Shown here piece after piece: positions 1 to 9,375 of a DNA stretch of 64,000 nucleotides (its first letter is position 1; each line of letters begins with the position of its first letter). The stretch comes from Companilactobacillus tucceti DSM 20183 (lineage in GTDB: Bacteria; Bacillota; Bacilli; Lactobacillales; Lactobacillaceae). The notes beneath the pieces are model-generated. The model was not told where the DNA came from. It saw only the letters and a program-made list of their open reading frames with translations, and made no database searches. Location: assembly GCF_001434665.1 (NCBI RefSeq), contig NZ_AZDG01000003.1:62001-126000 (forward strand), given 5' to 3'. A program made the position numbers and the translations under genes.

Positions 1-180
1 TTCCATAAAAAAAGGAGCCATGATATGAGTCACAACTCCTTTTTACAAACTTTATAGACTAAACTTGTGACAAAAGACTGCAACCTCCACATAGCTACGA
101 AACACGAATGATTGATAATACCCAATCATCCGTATTTCTAGGCTATGCTCCGGTGGCAAACCGTCTTTTGTCCCACTCTC
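1..180 (-). repeat. Dispersed structured intergenic repeat, family A, copy 1
   Basis: Read on the minus strand, this block matches 57605-57790 on the plus strand over nearly its whole length. Both share the stretches TTTGCCAC, GGAGCATAGCCTAGA, TCGTAGCTATGTGGAGG and GTTTAGTCTATAAA. The outer arms pair in each copy but with different sequence (GACAAAAGAC/GTCTTTTGTC here), and a variable GC-capped hairpin followed by T residues closes the 3' end, so it may also act as a terminator. Function unknown; the covarying arms favour a folded RNA or hairpin DNA element. Confidence 0.75.
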
Positions 181-182
181 TA

Positions 183-821
183 CTAATACCAAGCAGGTTT
201 ATCACCATCAGTATTAGGTTTATTAACACCTAATGATTCTCTTACATGCTTATCAGGTGCTTGTGTTATATCAACAACTAATTGGGCAATTGATTTTCTT
301 GATACTTCTGTACCCTTAAATGTCTCACCCTTTTGAGTAAGCTCAAAATCAACTTCATCCTTATTAGTCAACCAAGCTGGGCGAATAATAGTGTAATCAA
401 GGTCTGAATCTTCAAGTACCTTGGCTGCTGCTGCATATGTTGTAATGTAATTTCCTAATGTACTATTATTCCACTCACCAAACTTACCAGGAACTTCATC
501 ATAAATACCTAATGTAGAGATCCAGATTAAACGCTTCTTGCCAGCTGCGTGCATTGCTTCAACAACTGCCTTGGCTTGATCCTCAATATTACCACCGGCC
601 AAGTTAGCGTAAACAATATCGACATCTTTCATAGAATCTTCAAGCGTTTTAACATCTGTGACATCCCCGCCAACAATTTCTACCAAATCATTCTTGATAT
701 CACGTAAACGTTCTGGTTTTCTAAGATATAGTCTCAAACTATTATCTGTTGAATCCAAAAATATTTGTTCTGCCAAACGTGCTATCTTTCCATTTGCTCC
801 TAAAACTAATACTTTAGCCAT
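183..821 (-). CDS. NAD(P)-binding Rossmann-fold (NmrA/SDR-like) protein
   Basis: 212 residues, starting at an ATG behind AGGAGGAATATT. The N-terminus VLVLGANGKIARL is a glycine-rich dinucleotide-binding loop, followed by DVTDVKTLEDSMKDVDIVYANLAGG and an ISTLGIYDE stretch typical of atypical short-chain dehydrogenases of the NAD(P)H-binding/NmrA-like group. No classical YxxxK active site stands out, so it may be a redox-sensing or isomerase-like member rather than a dehydrogenase. It stands alone between a dispersed repeat and the iron-uptake locus. Substrate unknown. Confidence 0.8.
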   Translation of the reverse strand: MAKVLVLGANGKIARLAEQIFLDSTDNSLRLYLRKPERLRDIKNDLVEIVGGDVTDVKTLEDSMKDVDIVYANLAGGNIEDQAKAVVEAMHAAGKKRLIWISTLGIYDEVPGKFGEWNNSTLGNYITTYAAAAKVLEDSDLDYTIIRPAWLTNKDEVDFELTQKGETFKGTEVSRKSIAQLVVDITQAPDKHVRESLGVNKPNTDGDKPAWY

Positions 822-964
822 AATATTCCTCCTATATTCCTATTCATACCTAATATAGTTGAGGTTGAGATTTATTACAAAAAATGTTTCTCGCAAAATT
901 ACTGATAGACATAAAATTGACAATAATGTATTTATTTTTTAATACATATAATTATTTGCTCTAA

Positions 965-1897
965 TTATTTAACAATATCCTTTAAAACGTTATCAATCAT
1001 TTCTGTATAGGCAATTGGGCCTTTATATTGCCAACTCGAATCGTCACCATACTTGAATAAATGATCATTTTTTACAGCTGAAATATTTTGCCAAATAGGG
1101 TCTTTGAACATCGAAGCATCTTTATCACTATTAACTAAGAAAATATAGTCAGCATCTAACTTAGCAAGCTTTTCCAAGGAAACGGCCGACCAATCAGCAG
1201 TAGCTTTTTTTGAAACTTGTTTGATTAGGTCGGGTTCTTTTAATTTCAAATCTCCATAAAGTAATGATCCACTGGCGGATTTATCACTAACAATAAAAGC
1301 CGAGTTATTAGTTACCCAAAGTACAGCAACGGATTTATTTGGAGCTGCTTCTTCTAATTCAGAACGTGCTGAATCTACTTTTTTATCATATTTCTTCAAA
1401 ACTTTCTTAGCTTTATCAGTTTTATTAACTGCTTTAGATACATCCATAAATTGTACTCGCCAACTTACGTTATTACCATTTTTAACAACATAAGTTGGTG
1501 CTATTTTTTTGTATTGATTATATTTCCCATTGGCGACCGCACTATCAGTCCCCATTAAAATTAAATCTGGTTTTGCTTTAGTTACTGCTTCATAAGGTAA
1601 GGAATAATCGATCAAAGGAACATTTTTCAAGTCTTTCTTTAAATATTGTTGTGTCCCTGAGCCCTTTTTTACGGACCATTGAACGACTGGTTTAACCCCA
1701 ACAGAGACTAAGTAATCTTCTAAATAACTACCAACAACACGCTTTGGTTCTTCGGGTACGGAAACTTTATGATTCATCGAATCAGTCAGAGTTCTGTTTG
1801 AACTTTTCTTGCTATTACCGTTACCACAAGCAGTCAAAAATATCGTAAATAATAATCCAATATAGACAAACACTCTAATAATTTTATTTCTCTTCAA
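965..1897 (-). CDS. Iron/siderophore ABC transporter substrate-binding lipoprotein (FecB/FepB family)
   Basis: 310 residues. A signal peptide ends in a lipobox (FLTAC), giving a lipid-anchored extracellular protein. The body has the helical-backbone class III binding-protein fold (Peripla_BP_2), with features such as KPDLILMGTDSA and PTYVVKNG. The start appears to be TTG, because GAGGG lies six bases upstream while the nearby ATG opens a frame that stops at once. It is divergent from the ATPase and two FecCD permeases and must be the binding component of that importer. The ligand is probably a ferric siderophore or haem; the sequence does not decide which. Confidence 0.87.
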   Translation of the reverse strand: MKRNKIIRVFVYIGLLFTIFLTACGNGNSKKSSNRTLTDSMNHKVSVPEEPKRVVGSYLEDYLVSVGVKPVVQWSVKKGSGTQQYLKKDLKNVPLIDYSLPYEAVTKAKPDLILMGTDSAVANGKYNQYKKIAPTYVVKNGNNVSWRVQFMDVSKAVNKTDKAKKVLKKYDKKVDSARSELEEAAPNKSVAVLWVTNNSAFIVSDKSASGSLLYGDLKLKEPDLIKQVSKKATADWSAVSLEKLAKLDADYIFLVNSDKDASMFKDPIWQNISAVKNDHLFKYGDDSSWQYKGPIAYTEMIDNVLKDIVK

Positions 1898-1982
1898 ATT
1901 TCTTCCCTCATATCCAATAAGATACCTAGATTATCTGTGAAAGGGTTATCAAATGTCAATAAAATACGGTAAAATATATTAC

Positions 1983-2002
1983 AATATTATGTATATAATA
2001 TT
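1983..2002. promoter_or_regulatory. Perfect AT-rich inverted repeat, candidate operator
   Basis: Arms AATATTAT and ATAATATT flank a four-base spacer, in the short divergent region between the binding-protein gene and the ATPase gene. The position suits a metal-responsive repressor. It is not a close match to the classical Fur box (GATAATGATTATCATTATC), so the regulator is not assigned. Confidence 0.45.
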
Positions 2003-2042
2003 CCATCTATATGTGGAAGTATTCCTTAGGAAGTGAATTTTT

Positions 2043-2834
2043 ATGAATATTATTGAGACAAAGGACGTCTGTGTTAGTTATGATAAAAAATTAACAATAC
2101 ATGATTTATCAATTCAAATTCCAAAAGGGCAAATAACAACTTTAATTGGTCCAAATGGATGCGGTAAATCAACACTAATACGCACTATTGCCCACCTGCT
2201 AAAACCATGTGAGGGCGTAGTTTATTTAGATAATCAAAATATTAATCAAAAGAAGATCAGTGATATTGCTAAAGAAATGGCTGTTCTTCCACAAACCAAT
2301 AATCTAGCTAACGATCTAACGGTACAAGAACTGGTAACGTTTGGACGTATTCCTTATAGAAAAAGATTTTCTACTTTATCAAAAGAAGATCACAAAAAAA
2401 TTGATTGGGCACTAGAAAAAGCATCCCTCAAAGATTTAAGAAATCGTCGTCTCAGCACTCTTTCTGGTGGGCAAAGACAACGTGCCTGGATTGCCATGGC
2501 TGTAGCTCAAGATACTGATACGATCATTCTTGATGAACCTACTACATATTTGGATCTGACACATCAATTAGATGTAATGCTTCTTATTAAAGAACTAAAC
2601 GAAAAAGAACACCGCACTATTATTATGGCTTTGCATGATTTAAACCATGCTGCTAGATTTTCTGATCAACTAATTGCTATAAAAAAGGGTGTCTTACAAG
2701 TTAGTGGCCCTGTTCAAGATGTTATAACAAAAGATAACTTACGAAACATTTTTGATATTGATGCACGTATTATTGAAGATAATTCAAAACCAATGATTTT
2801 AACTTATAATCGCTGGCGAGGTGGTCAGGTTTGA
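2043..2834 (+). CDS. Iron-siderophore ABC transporter ATPase (FecE/FepC family)
   Basis: 263 residues. Walker A is GPNGCGKST (residues about 37-45), the signature is LSGGQRQRAWIAMAVAQ, Walker B is TIILDEPTTYLD and the switch histidine lies in MALHDLNHA. This is the nucleotide-binding subunit that powers uptake by the two FecCD permeases downstream. Its stop codon overlaps the TTG start of the next gene, so the three genes are translationally coupled. The length and the LSGGQRQRA signature are ordinary for FepC-type ATPases. Confidence 0.93.
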   Translation: MNIIETKDVCVSYDKKLTIHDLSIQIPKGQITTLIGPNGCGKSTLIRTIAHLLKPCEGVVYLDNQNINQKKISDIAKEMAVLPQTNNLANDLTVQELVTFGRIPYRKRFSTLSKEDHKKIDWALEKASLKDLRNRRLSTLSGGQRQRAWIAMAVAQDTDTIILDEPTTYLDLTHQLDVMLLIKELNEKEHRTIIMALHDLNHAARFSDQLIAIKKGVLQVSGPVQDVITKDNLRNIFDIDARIIEDNSKPMILTYNRWRGGQV

Positions 2835-3829
2835 ACCAAAAACTAAAATTCTCGATAAATTTAATATCGGGCATAATATTGCTAGTTCTACTGGCTATTT
2901 TAAGTATTCGATTTGGAGCAAATCAAAATGATAACTCCACTGTTTTTAATGCTATTTTTAATTACCATTCGACTGATATAAATCAAAGAATAATTCGAGA
3001 TATAAGAATACCTAGAGTTATTGGAGCTATCTTGATTGGTGCTGCACTTGCCGGTAGCGGTGCCCTTATGCAAAGCGTTACAAAAAATCCTATGGCTGAT
3101 TCTGGTATTTTAGGTATCAACTCTGGTGCTGCTTTAATGTTGACACTAAGTTTTGTCTTCTTTCCGCACCTTTCTACTCAAGCTACAACTATATTTTCAG
3201 TTTTTGGAGCTGCCTTTACATCGATATTAGTTTTTATAATTAGTTCATTAAAAAAATCACAAATGAGCCCTACTATTTTAGTCTTAGCAGGTATGGCGAT
3301 AAGTGCTTTTTTTGCGGCGATAAGTGAGGGTCTGGCATTATTAATGCACTTGAAACAAGACTTAGCTTTTTGGCATTTTGGTGGTGTCTCGGCTGTCAGT
3401 TGGTCACAGCTCAACAATTTGGGTCCATGGATATTTGTAGGATTAGCTATCCTGTTGTTACTAGCGCCCAGTTTGAATTTACTACATTTAAGCGACGATT
3501 CTATTAAAAGTCTTGGAAAGAATATCAATGTAATTCGAATATTAGCATTATGCTGTGTTGTTATTCTTTCTGGAATATCTGTCTCTTTAGTTGGTGCTGT
3601 AGCATTCGTTGGTCTTATCGTACCTCATATTGCAAAATTTTTGATCGGTACAGATTATCGTCAAATCATTCCCTTAACACTAATTTTAGGAGCTGATTTA
3701 ACAGTTTGTGCTGATTTAGTTGCACGAATGATCAATCCGCCAAATGAAACTCCTTTTGGATTAATAATCTCACTAATTGGTGTTCCATTCTTTATTTATC
3801 TAGCTAGAAAGGATGGTCATAACGCATGA
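2831..3829 (+). CDS. FecCD-family iron-siderophore permease, subunit 1
   Basis: 332 residues with about nine or ten hydrophobic segments. Family hallmarks include RIPRVIGAILIGAALAGSGALMQSVTKNPMADSGILGINSGAA near the N-terminus and GAVAFVGLIVPH near the C-terminus, both usual for BtuC/FecCD subunits. The start is TTG, overlapping the ATPase stop (TTGA) with AGG just upstream. It should form a heterodimeric channel with the next gene, whose ATG overlaps this stop. Confidence 0.92.
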   Translation: MNQKLKFSINLISGIILLVLLAILSIRFGANQNDNSTVFNAIFNYHSTDINQRIIRDIRIPRVIGAILIGAALAGSGALMQSVTKNPMADSGILGINSGAALMLTLSFVFFPHLSTQATTIFSVFGAAFTSILVFIISSLKKSQMSPTILVLAGMAISAFFAAISEGLALLMHLKQDLAFWHFGGVSAVSWSQLNNLGPWIFVGLAILLLLAPSLNLLHLSDDSIKSLGKNINVIRILALCCVVILSGISVSLVGAVAFVGLIVPHIAKFLIGTDYRQIIPLTLILGADLTVCADLVARMINPPNETPFGLIISLIGVPFFIYLARKDGHNA

Positions 3830-4824
3830 GAAAAGGAATAAGACTTACTTCTTGGCTTTTGATATTGATTATTTTAATGATAGCTTTAGCAATTATTGAT
3901 CTTAATACTGGCGATATGAAAATAACTCCTTCAGAAATCATAAATTTATTACTAGGTAACGGAAATTATTCTCAATCGATTGTTATCTTCGACTTTAGAA
4001 TGCCAAGAATCGTAATAACTTTAATCGTCGGATTTTCCTTAGCTATCGCTGGTAGCGTTATTCAAACAACTACTCAAAACCCCATGGCAGATACAAGTTT
4101 TCTCGGTATTAATTCAGGTGCGGGTATCGCCGTTATGCTATTTATCGCTTTAGTAAAAAATCAAGATGCTAACATTTATTTATTACCGATACTTGCTTTA
4201 CTCGGAGCACTGATCAGTACTGCACTGGTATTTATCTTTTCTTACAAACGCAATAGCGGAATAACACCTAATAGACTATTGCTGACAGGTGTGGCTTTAT
4301 CAGGTTGTTTCTCTTCAATCATGGTTTTACTGACATTGAAGCTTTCGCCTGATAACTACCAATTCGTTATGAACTGGCTGACCGGGAGCATCTGGGGAAC
4401 GAGTTGGGAATATATTCTCATAGCTCTTCCCTGGATAATTATTTGTACTATTATCATTTTTACTAAATTAACTATTTTAGATTCATTTAATTTAGGTGAC
4501 GATGCAGCCCAATCACTAGGTATATCTCTTAAAAAAGAACGAATCCTTCTAATAAGTTTATCCGTTATCTTAGCAGGTGTGAGTGTTTCGATTAGTGGCG
4601 GAATTGGTTTTATTGGACTAATCACACCTAACTTAGCTCGACGCATTATAGGTTATAAACATAGCAAACAACTTGTTTTATCTGGTATGTTGGGAAGTTT
4701 CTTATTATTAGCCGCTGATACTATCGGTCAGTTAATAAGTTCTTCATCCGAAATACCTGTTGGTATAATCGTTGCTCTGATCGGAGCTCCTTACTTCGTT
4801 TACATATTGACTAAGTCTAATTAA
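3826..4824 (+). CDS. FecCD-family iron-siderophore permease, subunit 2
   Basis: 332 residues, the second FecCD permease, with RMPRIVITLIVGFSLAIAGS, then NPMADTSFLGINSGAG and GGIGFIGLITPNLAR, which mirror the motifs of the preceding gene. The ATGA overlap with the upstream gene shows coupled translation. It is the last gene of the importer operon and is followed by a weak hairpin with a T run. Confidence 0.92.
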   Translation: MRKGIRLTSWLLILIILMIALAIIDLNTGDMKITPSEIINLLLGNGNYSQSIVIFDFRMPRIVITLIVGFSLAIAGSVIQTTTQNPMADTSFLGINSGAGIAVMLFIALVKNQDANIYLLPILALLGALISTALVFIFSYKRNSGITPNRLLLTGVALSGCFSSIMVLLTLKLSPDNYQFVMNWLTGSIWGTSWEYILIALPWIIICTIIIFTKLTILDSFNLGDDAAQSLGISLKKERILLISLSVILAGVSVSISGGIGFIGLITPNLARRIIGYKHSKQLVLSGMLGSFLLLAADTIGQLISSSSEIPVGIIVALIGAPYFVYILTKSN

Positions 4825-4865
4825 GAATTATTTTCAGAAAGATTGAAGATGATTCTTATTTTTTT
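4823..4865 (+). terminator. Weak intrinsic terminator after the iron permease operon
   Basis: AAGAAT and ATTCTT form a six-pair stem with a long loop, followed by a T run. The stem is AT-only and loose, so termination may be partial. Confidence 0.4.
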
Positions 4866-5100
4866 GGCTCTAAATTAGGTTTCTTATTTAGCAAGTTTTA
4901 TGCTTATTGAAAATTAAAGTATTCAGAATTGGTCTAAGTATCAATCATATCAATACTCCTAATGGTTTCATTATTTTCATTTATAGACATTGTGAAATGG
5001 TTAGTTATCGAATAATAATTTCTTTTTAAATACATCTTGCATAAACACAGTGTATACAGCAATTTATTTATTTGAAAATAACTTATTTATCATTTTCATA
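4866..5100. other. AT-rich intergenic stretch without recognisable gene
   Basis: I see no ORF with a ribosome site and no strong hairpin here. It separates the iron operon from the alanine dehydrogenase promoter. Confidence 0.5.
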
Positions 5101-5129
5101 TTGTGAAAATTCAAAATTCTTGATATATT
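5101..5129 (+). promoter_or_regulatory. Promoter of the ald-permease operon
   Basis: A -35 of TTGTGA and a -10 of TATATT are separated by 17 bases. The perfect cre site begins 12 bases after the -10. The same -10 hexamer and spacing occur at the grd promoter. Confidence 0.6.
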
Positions 5130-5141
5130 GAAATCGCAACA

Positions 5142-5155
5142 TGTAAGCGATTACA
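5142..5155 (+). promoter_or_regulatory. Perfect cre site (CcpA) before ald
   Basis: TGTAAGCGATTACA matches the consensus TGWNANCGNTNWCA at every fixed position and is also a near-perfect palindrome. It lies between the predicted transcription start and the AAGGAGG ribosome site, a roadblock position, so the operon should be repressed when preferred sugars are present. Confidence 0.85.
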
Positions 5156-5174
5156 AAACTAAGGAGGCACTAAA

Positions 5175-6290
5175 ATGAGAATTGGTATACCTAAAGAAAT
5201 CAAGAATCAAGAGGAACGTGTTGGTTCAACACCTTCTGGAGTGGCAAATTTAGTTCGTGCTGGACATGAAGTAATTGTTGAAACAGGAGCAGGTATCGGT
5301 TCTGGTTATCCAGATAGTGACTATAAAGCAATGGGAGCATCAATCGGAAGCGTCACCGATGCTTGGAATTGCGATATGGTGATCAAGGTTAAAGAACCGC
5401 TTAAATCTGAATATAAATATTTCAGAGAAGACCTAATTATCTATACATATTTACACTTGGCGGCTGATAAAGAGCTAACCGAAGCTCTCCTAAACGCTAA
5501 AACTACTGGTATTGGATATGAGACAATGGTTGGCGCTCGAGGAGGATTACCATTACTTGTACCTATGAGTGAAATCGCCGGTAGGATGTCTGTCCAAGTA
5601 GGTGCCCACTTCTTAGAAGAACCACATCAAGGAAAAGGACTACTCCTTGGAGGTGTTCCAGGAGTTAGACGAGGTAACGTTACAGTTATCGGTGCTGGTA
5701 CTGTAGGCTTTAACGCCGCAAAAATTGCTATTGGATTCGGCGCTAATGTAACGATCTTAGATATTAATGCACAGCGTCTGGCTGAAATTGAAAACATATT
5801 TGACGGTAAGATTCAGACATTAATGTCAAATGAACATAATATAGCTGAATGCGTTAAAAATTCAGACTTAGTTATCGGTGCTGTACTTATTCCTGGTGCT
5901 GCAGCTCCTACTCTTGTCACAGAAGAAATGATCAAAAGTATGGAACCTGGATCTGTTATTGTTGATATTCCAATTGATCAAGGTGGAATTTTTGAAACAA
6001 GCTCTAAAGCTACAACTCACGATGATCCTATTTACATAAAACATGATGTCATTCATTATACGGTCGCTAATATTCCTGGTGCTGTTCCAAAGACTGCTAC
6101 TGAGGCTTTATCAAGTGCAACAATTCCTTATGCAATTCAAATTGCTAACAAAGGACTTGCACGTGCAGCAGAAAATAAAACTATCTTTACTGGAATCAAT
6201 ACTTTTGCCGGTAATTTAACTGAAAAAGCAGTGGCTGAAAGTTTGAACATACCTTATAAGGAATACTCAGCTGATGCCAATCTAGTTTAG
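5175..6290 (+). CDS. ald: Alanine dehydrogenase
   Basis: 371 residues, the family's usual length. It interconverts L-alanine and pyruvate plus ammonia using NAD. The N-terminus [17 protein letters not shown] is diagnostic; K of VIKVKEP and H of YTYLHLAAD are the substrate-binding and catalytic residues; [15 protein letters not shown] is the NAD-binding loop. It starts at ATG behind AAGGAGG. A permease gene follows after two bases, and a perfect cre site lies upstream. In this setting a catabolic role is likely, turning imported alanine into pyruvate and NADH, which could feed the glycine reductase encoded at 44-53 kb. Confidence 0.95.
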   Translation: MRIGIPKEIKNQEERVGSTPSGVANLVRAGHEVIVETGAGIGSGYPDSDYKAMGASIGSVTDAWNCDMVIKVKEPLKSEYKYFREDLIIYTYLHLAADKELTEALLNAKTTGIGYETMVGARGGLPLLVPMSEIAGRMSVQVGAHFLEEPHQGKGLLLGGVPGVRRGNVTVIGAGTVGFNAAKIAIGFGANVTILDINAQRLAEIENIFDGKIQTLMSNEHNIAECVKNSDLVIGAVLIPGAAAPTLVTEEMIKSMEPGSVIVDIPIDQGGIFETSSKATTHDDPIYIKHDVIHYTVANIPGAVPKTATEALSSATIPYAIQIANKGLARAAENKTIFTGINTFAGNLTEKAVAESLNIPYKEYSADANLV

Positions 6291-6292
6291 AT

Positions 6293-7723
6293 ATGGGTAA
6301 TAAAATTGATTTGGATTTCTTATTACACGGGAAAACAAATCGTAAAAAAACGCTTGGTTTATTTGATCTCTCTATATTGGGGATCGGTGCGATCATTGGA
6401 ACAGGAATTCTAGTTTTGACCGGTATTGTTGCTGCCACAGATGCTGGACCTGGTGTAATTTATTCATTTTTAATTGCAGCTCTAGCCAGTGGTCTTATTG
6501 GCCTATGCTATTCAGAACTAACAACTAGTATTCCAAATTCTGGTAGTGCCTACGTTTATGCCTGGGTAACTATCGGTCAAAATGTTGCTTTCTTTGCTGG
6601 GTGGACTCTACTTGGAGTATACATAACTACAACTGCAACGGTGGCTAACGGATGGACTGGTTATGTCCAATCATTCTTACATGAATTTGGCATTATCCTC
6701 CCTAATGCCCTTATAAAGTCACCATTCAATGGTGGAGTAATAAATCTCCCCGCTGTAATTATGATCATGTTAGTTACATTGATACTCACCCGTGGTACTA
6801 GCGAAAGTAAGGTTCTAAATAATATTTTAGTAATAGTAAAATTGTCGATCATTTTACTATTTGTGGTTGTCAGTTTTGCAGATATTCAGACTAAAAATTG
6901 GTCACCATTTCTACCTTATGGAACTACTGGAGTATTTGCTGGAGCTTCAACTGTATTTTTTGCCTTTTTAGGATTTGACGCTTTGGCAACTTCGGCTGAA
7001 GAAGTTAAAGATGTACAAAAAACTTTACCAAGAGCTATTATCATCTCACTTATAGTTTCCACATTATTATATATAGTTGTAAGCCTAGTTATGACTGGGG
7101 TCATGCACTATAAAAATCTTAACGTCCCTGAAGCTATGTCATTTGTTTTACTTGAAAATGGACATGGAATTTCAGCACAAATTGTTTCAGCTGGAGCAAT
7201 TCTAGGTATTATCGCTGTTGTACTCGCCTTCATCTACGCTTCATCAAATATAACTATGTCAATGAGTCGTGGCGGTTTTCTCCCTAGTAATTTATCCAAA
7301 TTAAACAGTAATACAGGTAGCCCAAATAAGGCCTTATGGTTGATAGGTACTATTGCTTCTGTTTGTGCCGGACTATTGGATATCAAAAATTTAGCAATAT
7401 TTTCTAATGTTGGTTCATTATGCGTCTTCTTTCTCATCTCGTTGATGGTCCTATTATTAAGAAGACAATACCCCAAATTAAACCGACCTTTTAAAGTTCC
7501 ATTTGGAAGAATCATCCCCGTTCTTTCAATGCTTGTATGTGCTTTTCTACTAGTCAACCTGCCGCTCAACGCTTGGCTAAATTATCTCGGATGGTTATTG
7601 ATCGGTGCAGTTATGTATCTATTTTATTCGAGAAAAAATATCAAAATTGAGCTTAAAGATACTACTACAATTAAAGGTGGTGATGCGTCTGATAATGATA
7701 ACGATGATGTCTTACTGGATTAG
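6293..7723 (+). CDS. APC-superfamily amino-acid permease, probably co-operating with alanine dehydrogenase
   Basis: 476 residues and about 12 membrane segments, opening with TLGLFDLSILGIGAIIGTG, the APC signature of the cationic/neutral amino-acid transporter group. It follows ald by two bases with no clear ribosome site, so translation is probably coupled. It is strikingly similar to the permease at 53176-54531 beside the glycine reductase operon; both share LTGIVAATDAGPGVI and SGSAYVY. An acidic tail with DASDNDNDDVLLD is peculiar to this copy. Alanine is the substrate suggested by context; the sequence alone does not prove it. Confidence 0.85.
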   Translation: MGNKIDLDFLLHGKTNRKKTLGLFDLSILGIGAIIGTGILVLTGIVAATDAGPGVIYSFLIAALASGLIGLCYSELTTSIPNSGSAYVYAWVTIGQNVAFFAGWTLLGVYITTTATVANGWTGYVQSFLHEFGIILPNALIKSPFNGGVINLPAVIMIMLVTLILTRGTSESKVLNNILVIVKLSIILLFVVVSFADIQTKNWSPFLPYGTTGVFAGASTVFFAFLGFDALATSAEEVKDVQKTLPRAIIISLIVSTLLYIVVSLVMTGVMHYKNLNVPEAMSFVLLENGHGISAQIVSAGAILGIIAVVLAFIYASSNITMSMSRGGFLPSNLSKLNSNTGSPNKALWLIGTIASVCAGLLDIKNLAIFSNVGSLCVFFLISLMVLLLRRQYPKLNRPFKVPFGRIIPVLSMLVCAFLLVNLPLNAWLNYLGWLLIGAVMYLFYSRKNIKIELKDTTTIKGGDASDNDNDDVLLD

Positions 7724-7778
7724 CCCTTTCCTAGGATTTAATTAGCTCTGCTGACATAAACTCGAAAAGAGTGAAAGT

Positions 7779-7810
7779 GATCGCAACATTCCCCTGTTGC
7801 GATCTTTTTT
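7779..7810 (+). terminator. Strong intrinsic terminator after the ald operon
   Basis: GATCGCAACA and TGTTGCGATC form a ten-pair stem with a six-base loop, followed by six T residues. Confidence 0.9.
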
Positions 7811-7892
7811 GTTTTGTAAAAATCCAGTTAAGGTACTCAATATATTTACATGCTATAATTTGTCTGTAATGTTTAAATCTTAGGAGGATACT

Positions 7893-8321
7893 ATGTCGAG
7901 TAATGTGGCTCACTTAATCAAAGTCGCATCAAATGAGATATCAAGAAGTGTCAATGATTTTGCGGCTAAATATGATTTAACTGGTACTCAAGTTCAGATC
8001 ATAGACTTTCTCACACATATTCCAGAAAACGAAGAAACTTTTCAAAAAGATATTGAGTCAGAGTTTAATATTAGACGATCAACTGCTACTAATATCTTAA
8101 AGAATATGGAGAGAATAGATTTAATTAAACGTGAGCCAGTCGAAACTGATTCTCGTCTAAAGAAAATCGTTATTTTACCTAAAGCTAAAAATCTACAAGA
8201 CAAAATTGATAAATTCATGAAAGAAAATGATCAAAAAATTCTTTCTAGTTTGGGCACTTTTGAAAGACGTGGATTCTTACATGCTCTACAAAAACTACCT
8301 GAGAAGTTAAAAAACAATTAA
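7893..8321 (+). CDS. MarR-family transcriptional regulator
   Basis: 142 residues, cytoplasmic. The winged-helix core runs from TGTQVQIIDFL through FQKDIESEFNIRRSTATNILKNMERIDLIKRE to the wing around DSRLKKIVIL, the standard MarR layout. ATG follows TTAGGAGGATACT. It sits 17 bases ahead of a nucleoside hydrolase gene and probably shares its transcript, so autoregulation together with that gene is plausible. The ligand cannot be read from the sequence. Confidence 0.88.
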   Translation: MSSNVAHLIKVASNEISRSVNDFAAKYDLTGTQVQIIDFLTHIPENEETFQKDIESEFNIRRSTATNILKNMERIDLIKREPVETDSRLKKIVILPKAKNLQDKIDKFMKENDQKILSSLGTFERRGFLHALQKLPEKLKNN

Positions 8322-8338
8322 AGCGAGGTAATTTAGTA

Positions 8339-9277
8339 ATGACAAAAGTAATTATGGACTGTGATCCTGGTATTGATGACGCCATTGCATTGACCGTTCT
8401 ATTAGCACACCCCGAAAAGGCTGATCTAATTGGTGTAACAACAGTTGGCGGAAACGTTCAATTGGATTACGTTACAGCGAACGCCAAAAAATTACTAACA
8501 TTTTTAGGATCAAACGCAGAACTTGCTTCTGGACAAGCAACTCCACTGGTTAAAGAAATTGAAACTGCCAGTCAAGTTCATGGTAAAACTGGTATGGACG
8601 GATACGACTTCCCTAAGAATAGTGAAGACTATCCTTTGACAAGTAATAACGCCGTTACATATTTGTACGACCGTATTTCAAACTGTGATGAAAAAGTTAA
8701 TATTGTAGCTACTGCTCCACTAACAAATATTGCTCTTTTACTAAAAGTTTTCCCTGAAGTAAAAGAAAATATCGAGCATATTTATATTATGGGTGGATCA
8801 ACTTTACAAGGTAATATAACTTTAGCCGCAGAGTTTAATGCTTATGTTGATCCTGAAGCTGCTAAAATCGTCTTTGAATCAGGGCTACCTATCACACTTT
8901 CAGGTTTAAATTTAACTGAAAATAAGGCTTATATGAAGATGGATGAAATTGACCACATTAAAGATCTTGGTCACGTGGGAGTTATGGCTAGTTCAATTAT
9001 GGAATTTTATTCCGCAGCGGAACTAAAGAACGGTCATACTAAGATTCCAGTTCACGATGCATGTGCCGTTATCAGCTTGATCGCACCAGAATTATTCACT
9101 AAGAGTGAAAGCTATCCTATCGATGTTTCACTTACAAATGACGAATTCCGTGGTATGACTTATCCAGATCGTCGTGTTTATGCTTCAAAAGAAAACAACA
9201 TTAAAGTTCTTGAAGATGTGGACCGTGAAGCATTTGTTAAATATATCTTCGATTCAATTCAAAGCTATGAAAAATAG
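8339..9277 (+). CDS. Ribonucleoside hydrolase (IUNH family)
   Basis: 312 residues. The N-terminal MDCDPGIDDAIAL is the calcium-binding DxDxxxDD signature of inosine-uridine preferring nucleoside hydrolases, and the later HDACAVISLI supplies the conserved histidine-aspartate pair. These enzymes split nucleosides into base and ribose for salvage and energy. It probably forms an operon with the upstream MarR gene and ends at a strong bidirectional terminator. The purine versus pyrimidine preference is not resolved. Confidence 0.92.
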   Translation: MTKVIMDCDPGIDDAIALTVLLAHPEKADLIGVTTVGGNVQLDYVTANAKKLLTFLGSNAELASGQATPLVKEIETASQVHGKTGMDGYDFPKNSEDYPLTSNNAVTYLYDRISNCDEKVNIVATAPLTNIALLLKVFPEVKENIEHIYIMGGSTLQGNITLAAEFNAYVDPEAAKIVFESGLPITLSGLNLTENKAYMKMDEIDHIKDLGHVGVMASSIMEFYSAAELKNGHTKIPVHDACAVISLIAPELFTKSESYPIDVSLTNDEFRGMTYPDRRVYASKENNIKVLEDVDREAFVKYIFDSIQSYEK

Positions 9278-9315
9278 AAAATGTCCATTTTGAATTAATT
9301 TGATTATATAAAAAT

Positions 9316-9360
9316 AGAGTCATCATCAATTTGATTATTCAAGTTGATGGTGACTCTTTT
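9316..9360. terminator. Bidirectional terminator between convergent genes
   Basis: A 14-pair stem (AGAGTCATCATCAA with TTGATGGTGACTCT, one G-T pair) is followed by T residues on the plus strand and preceded by A residues. It serves the nucleoside hydrolase and the convergent small gene. Confidence 0.85.
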
Positions 9361-9375
9361 GCTTTTATCTGTAGC

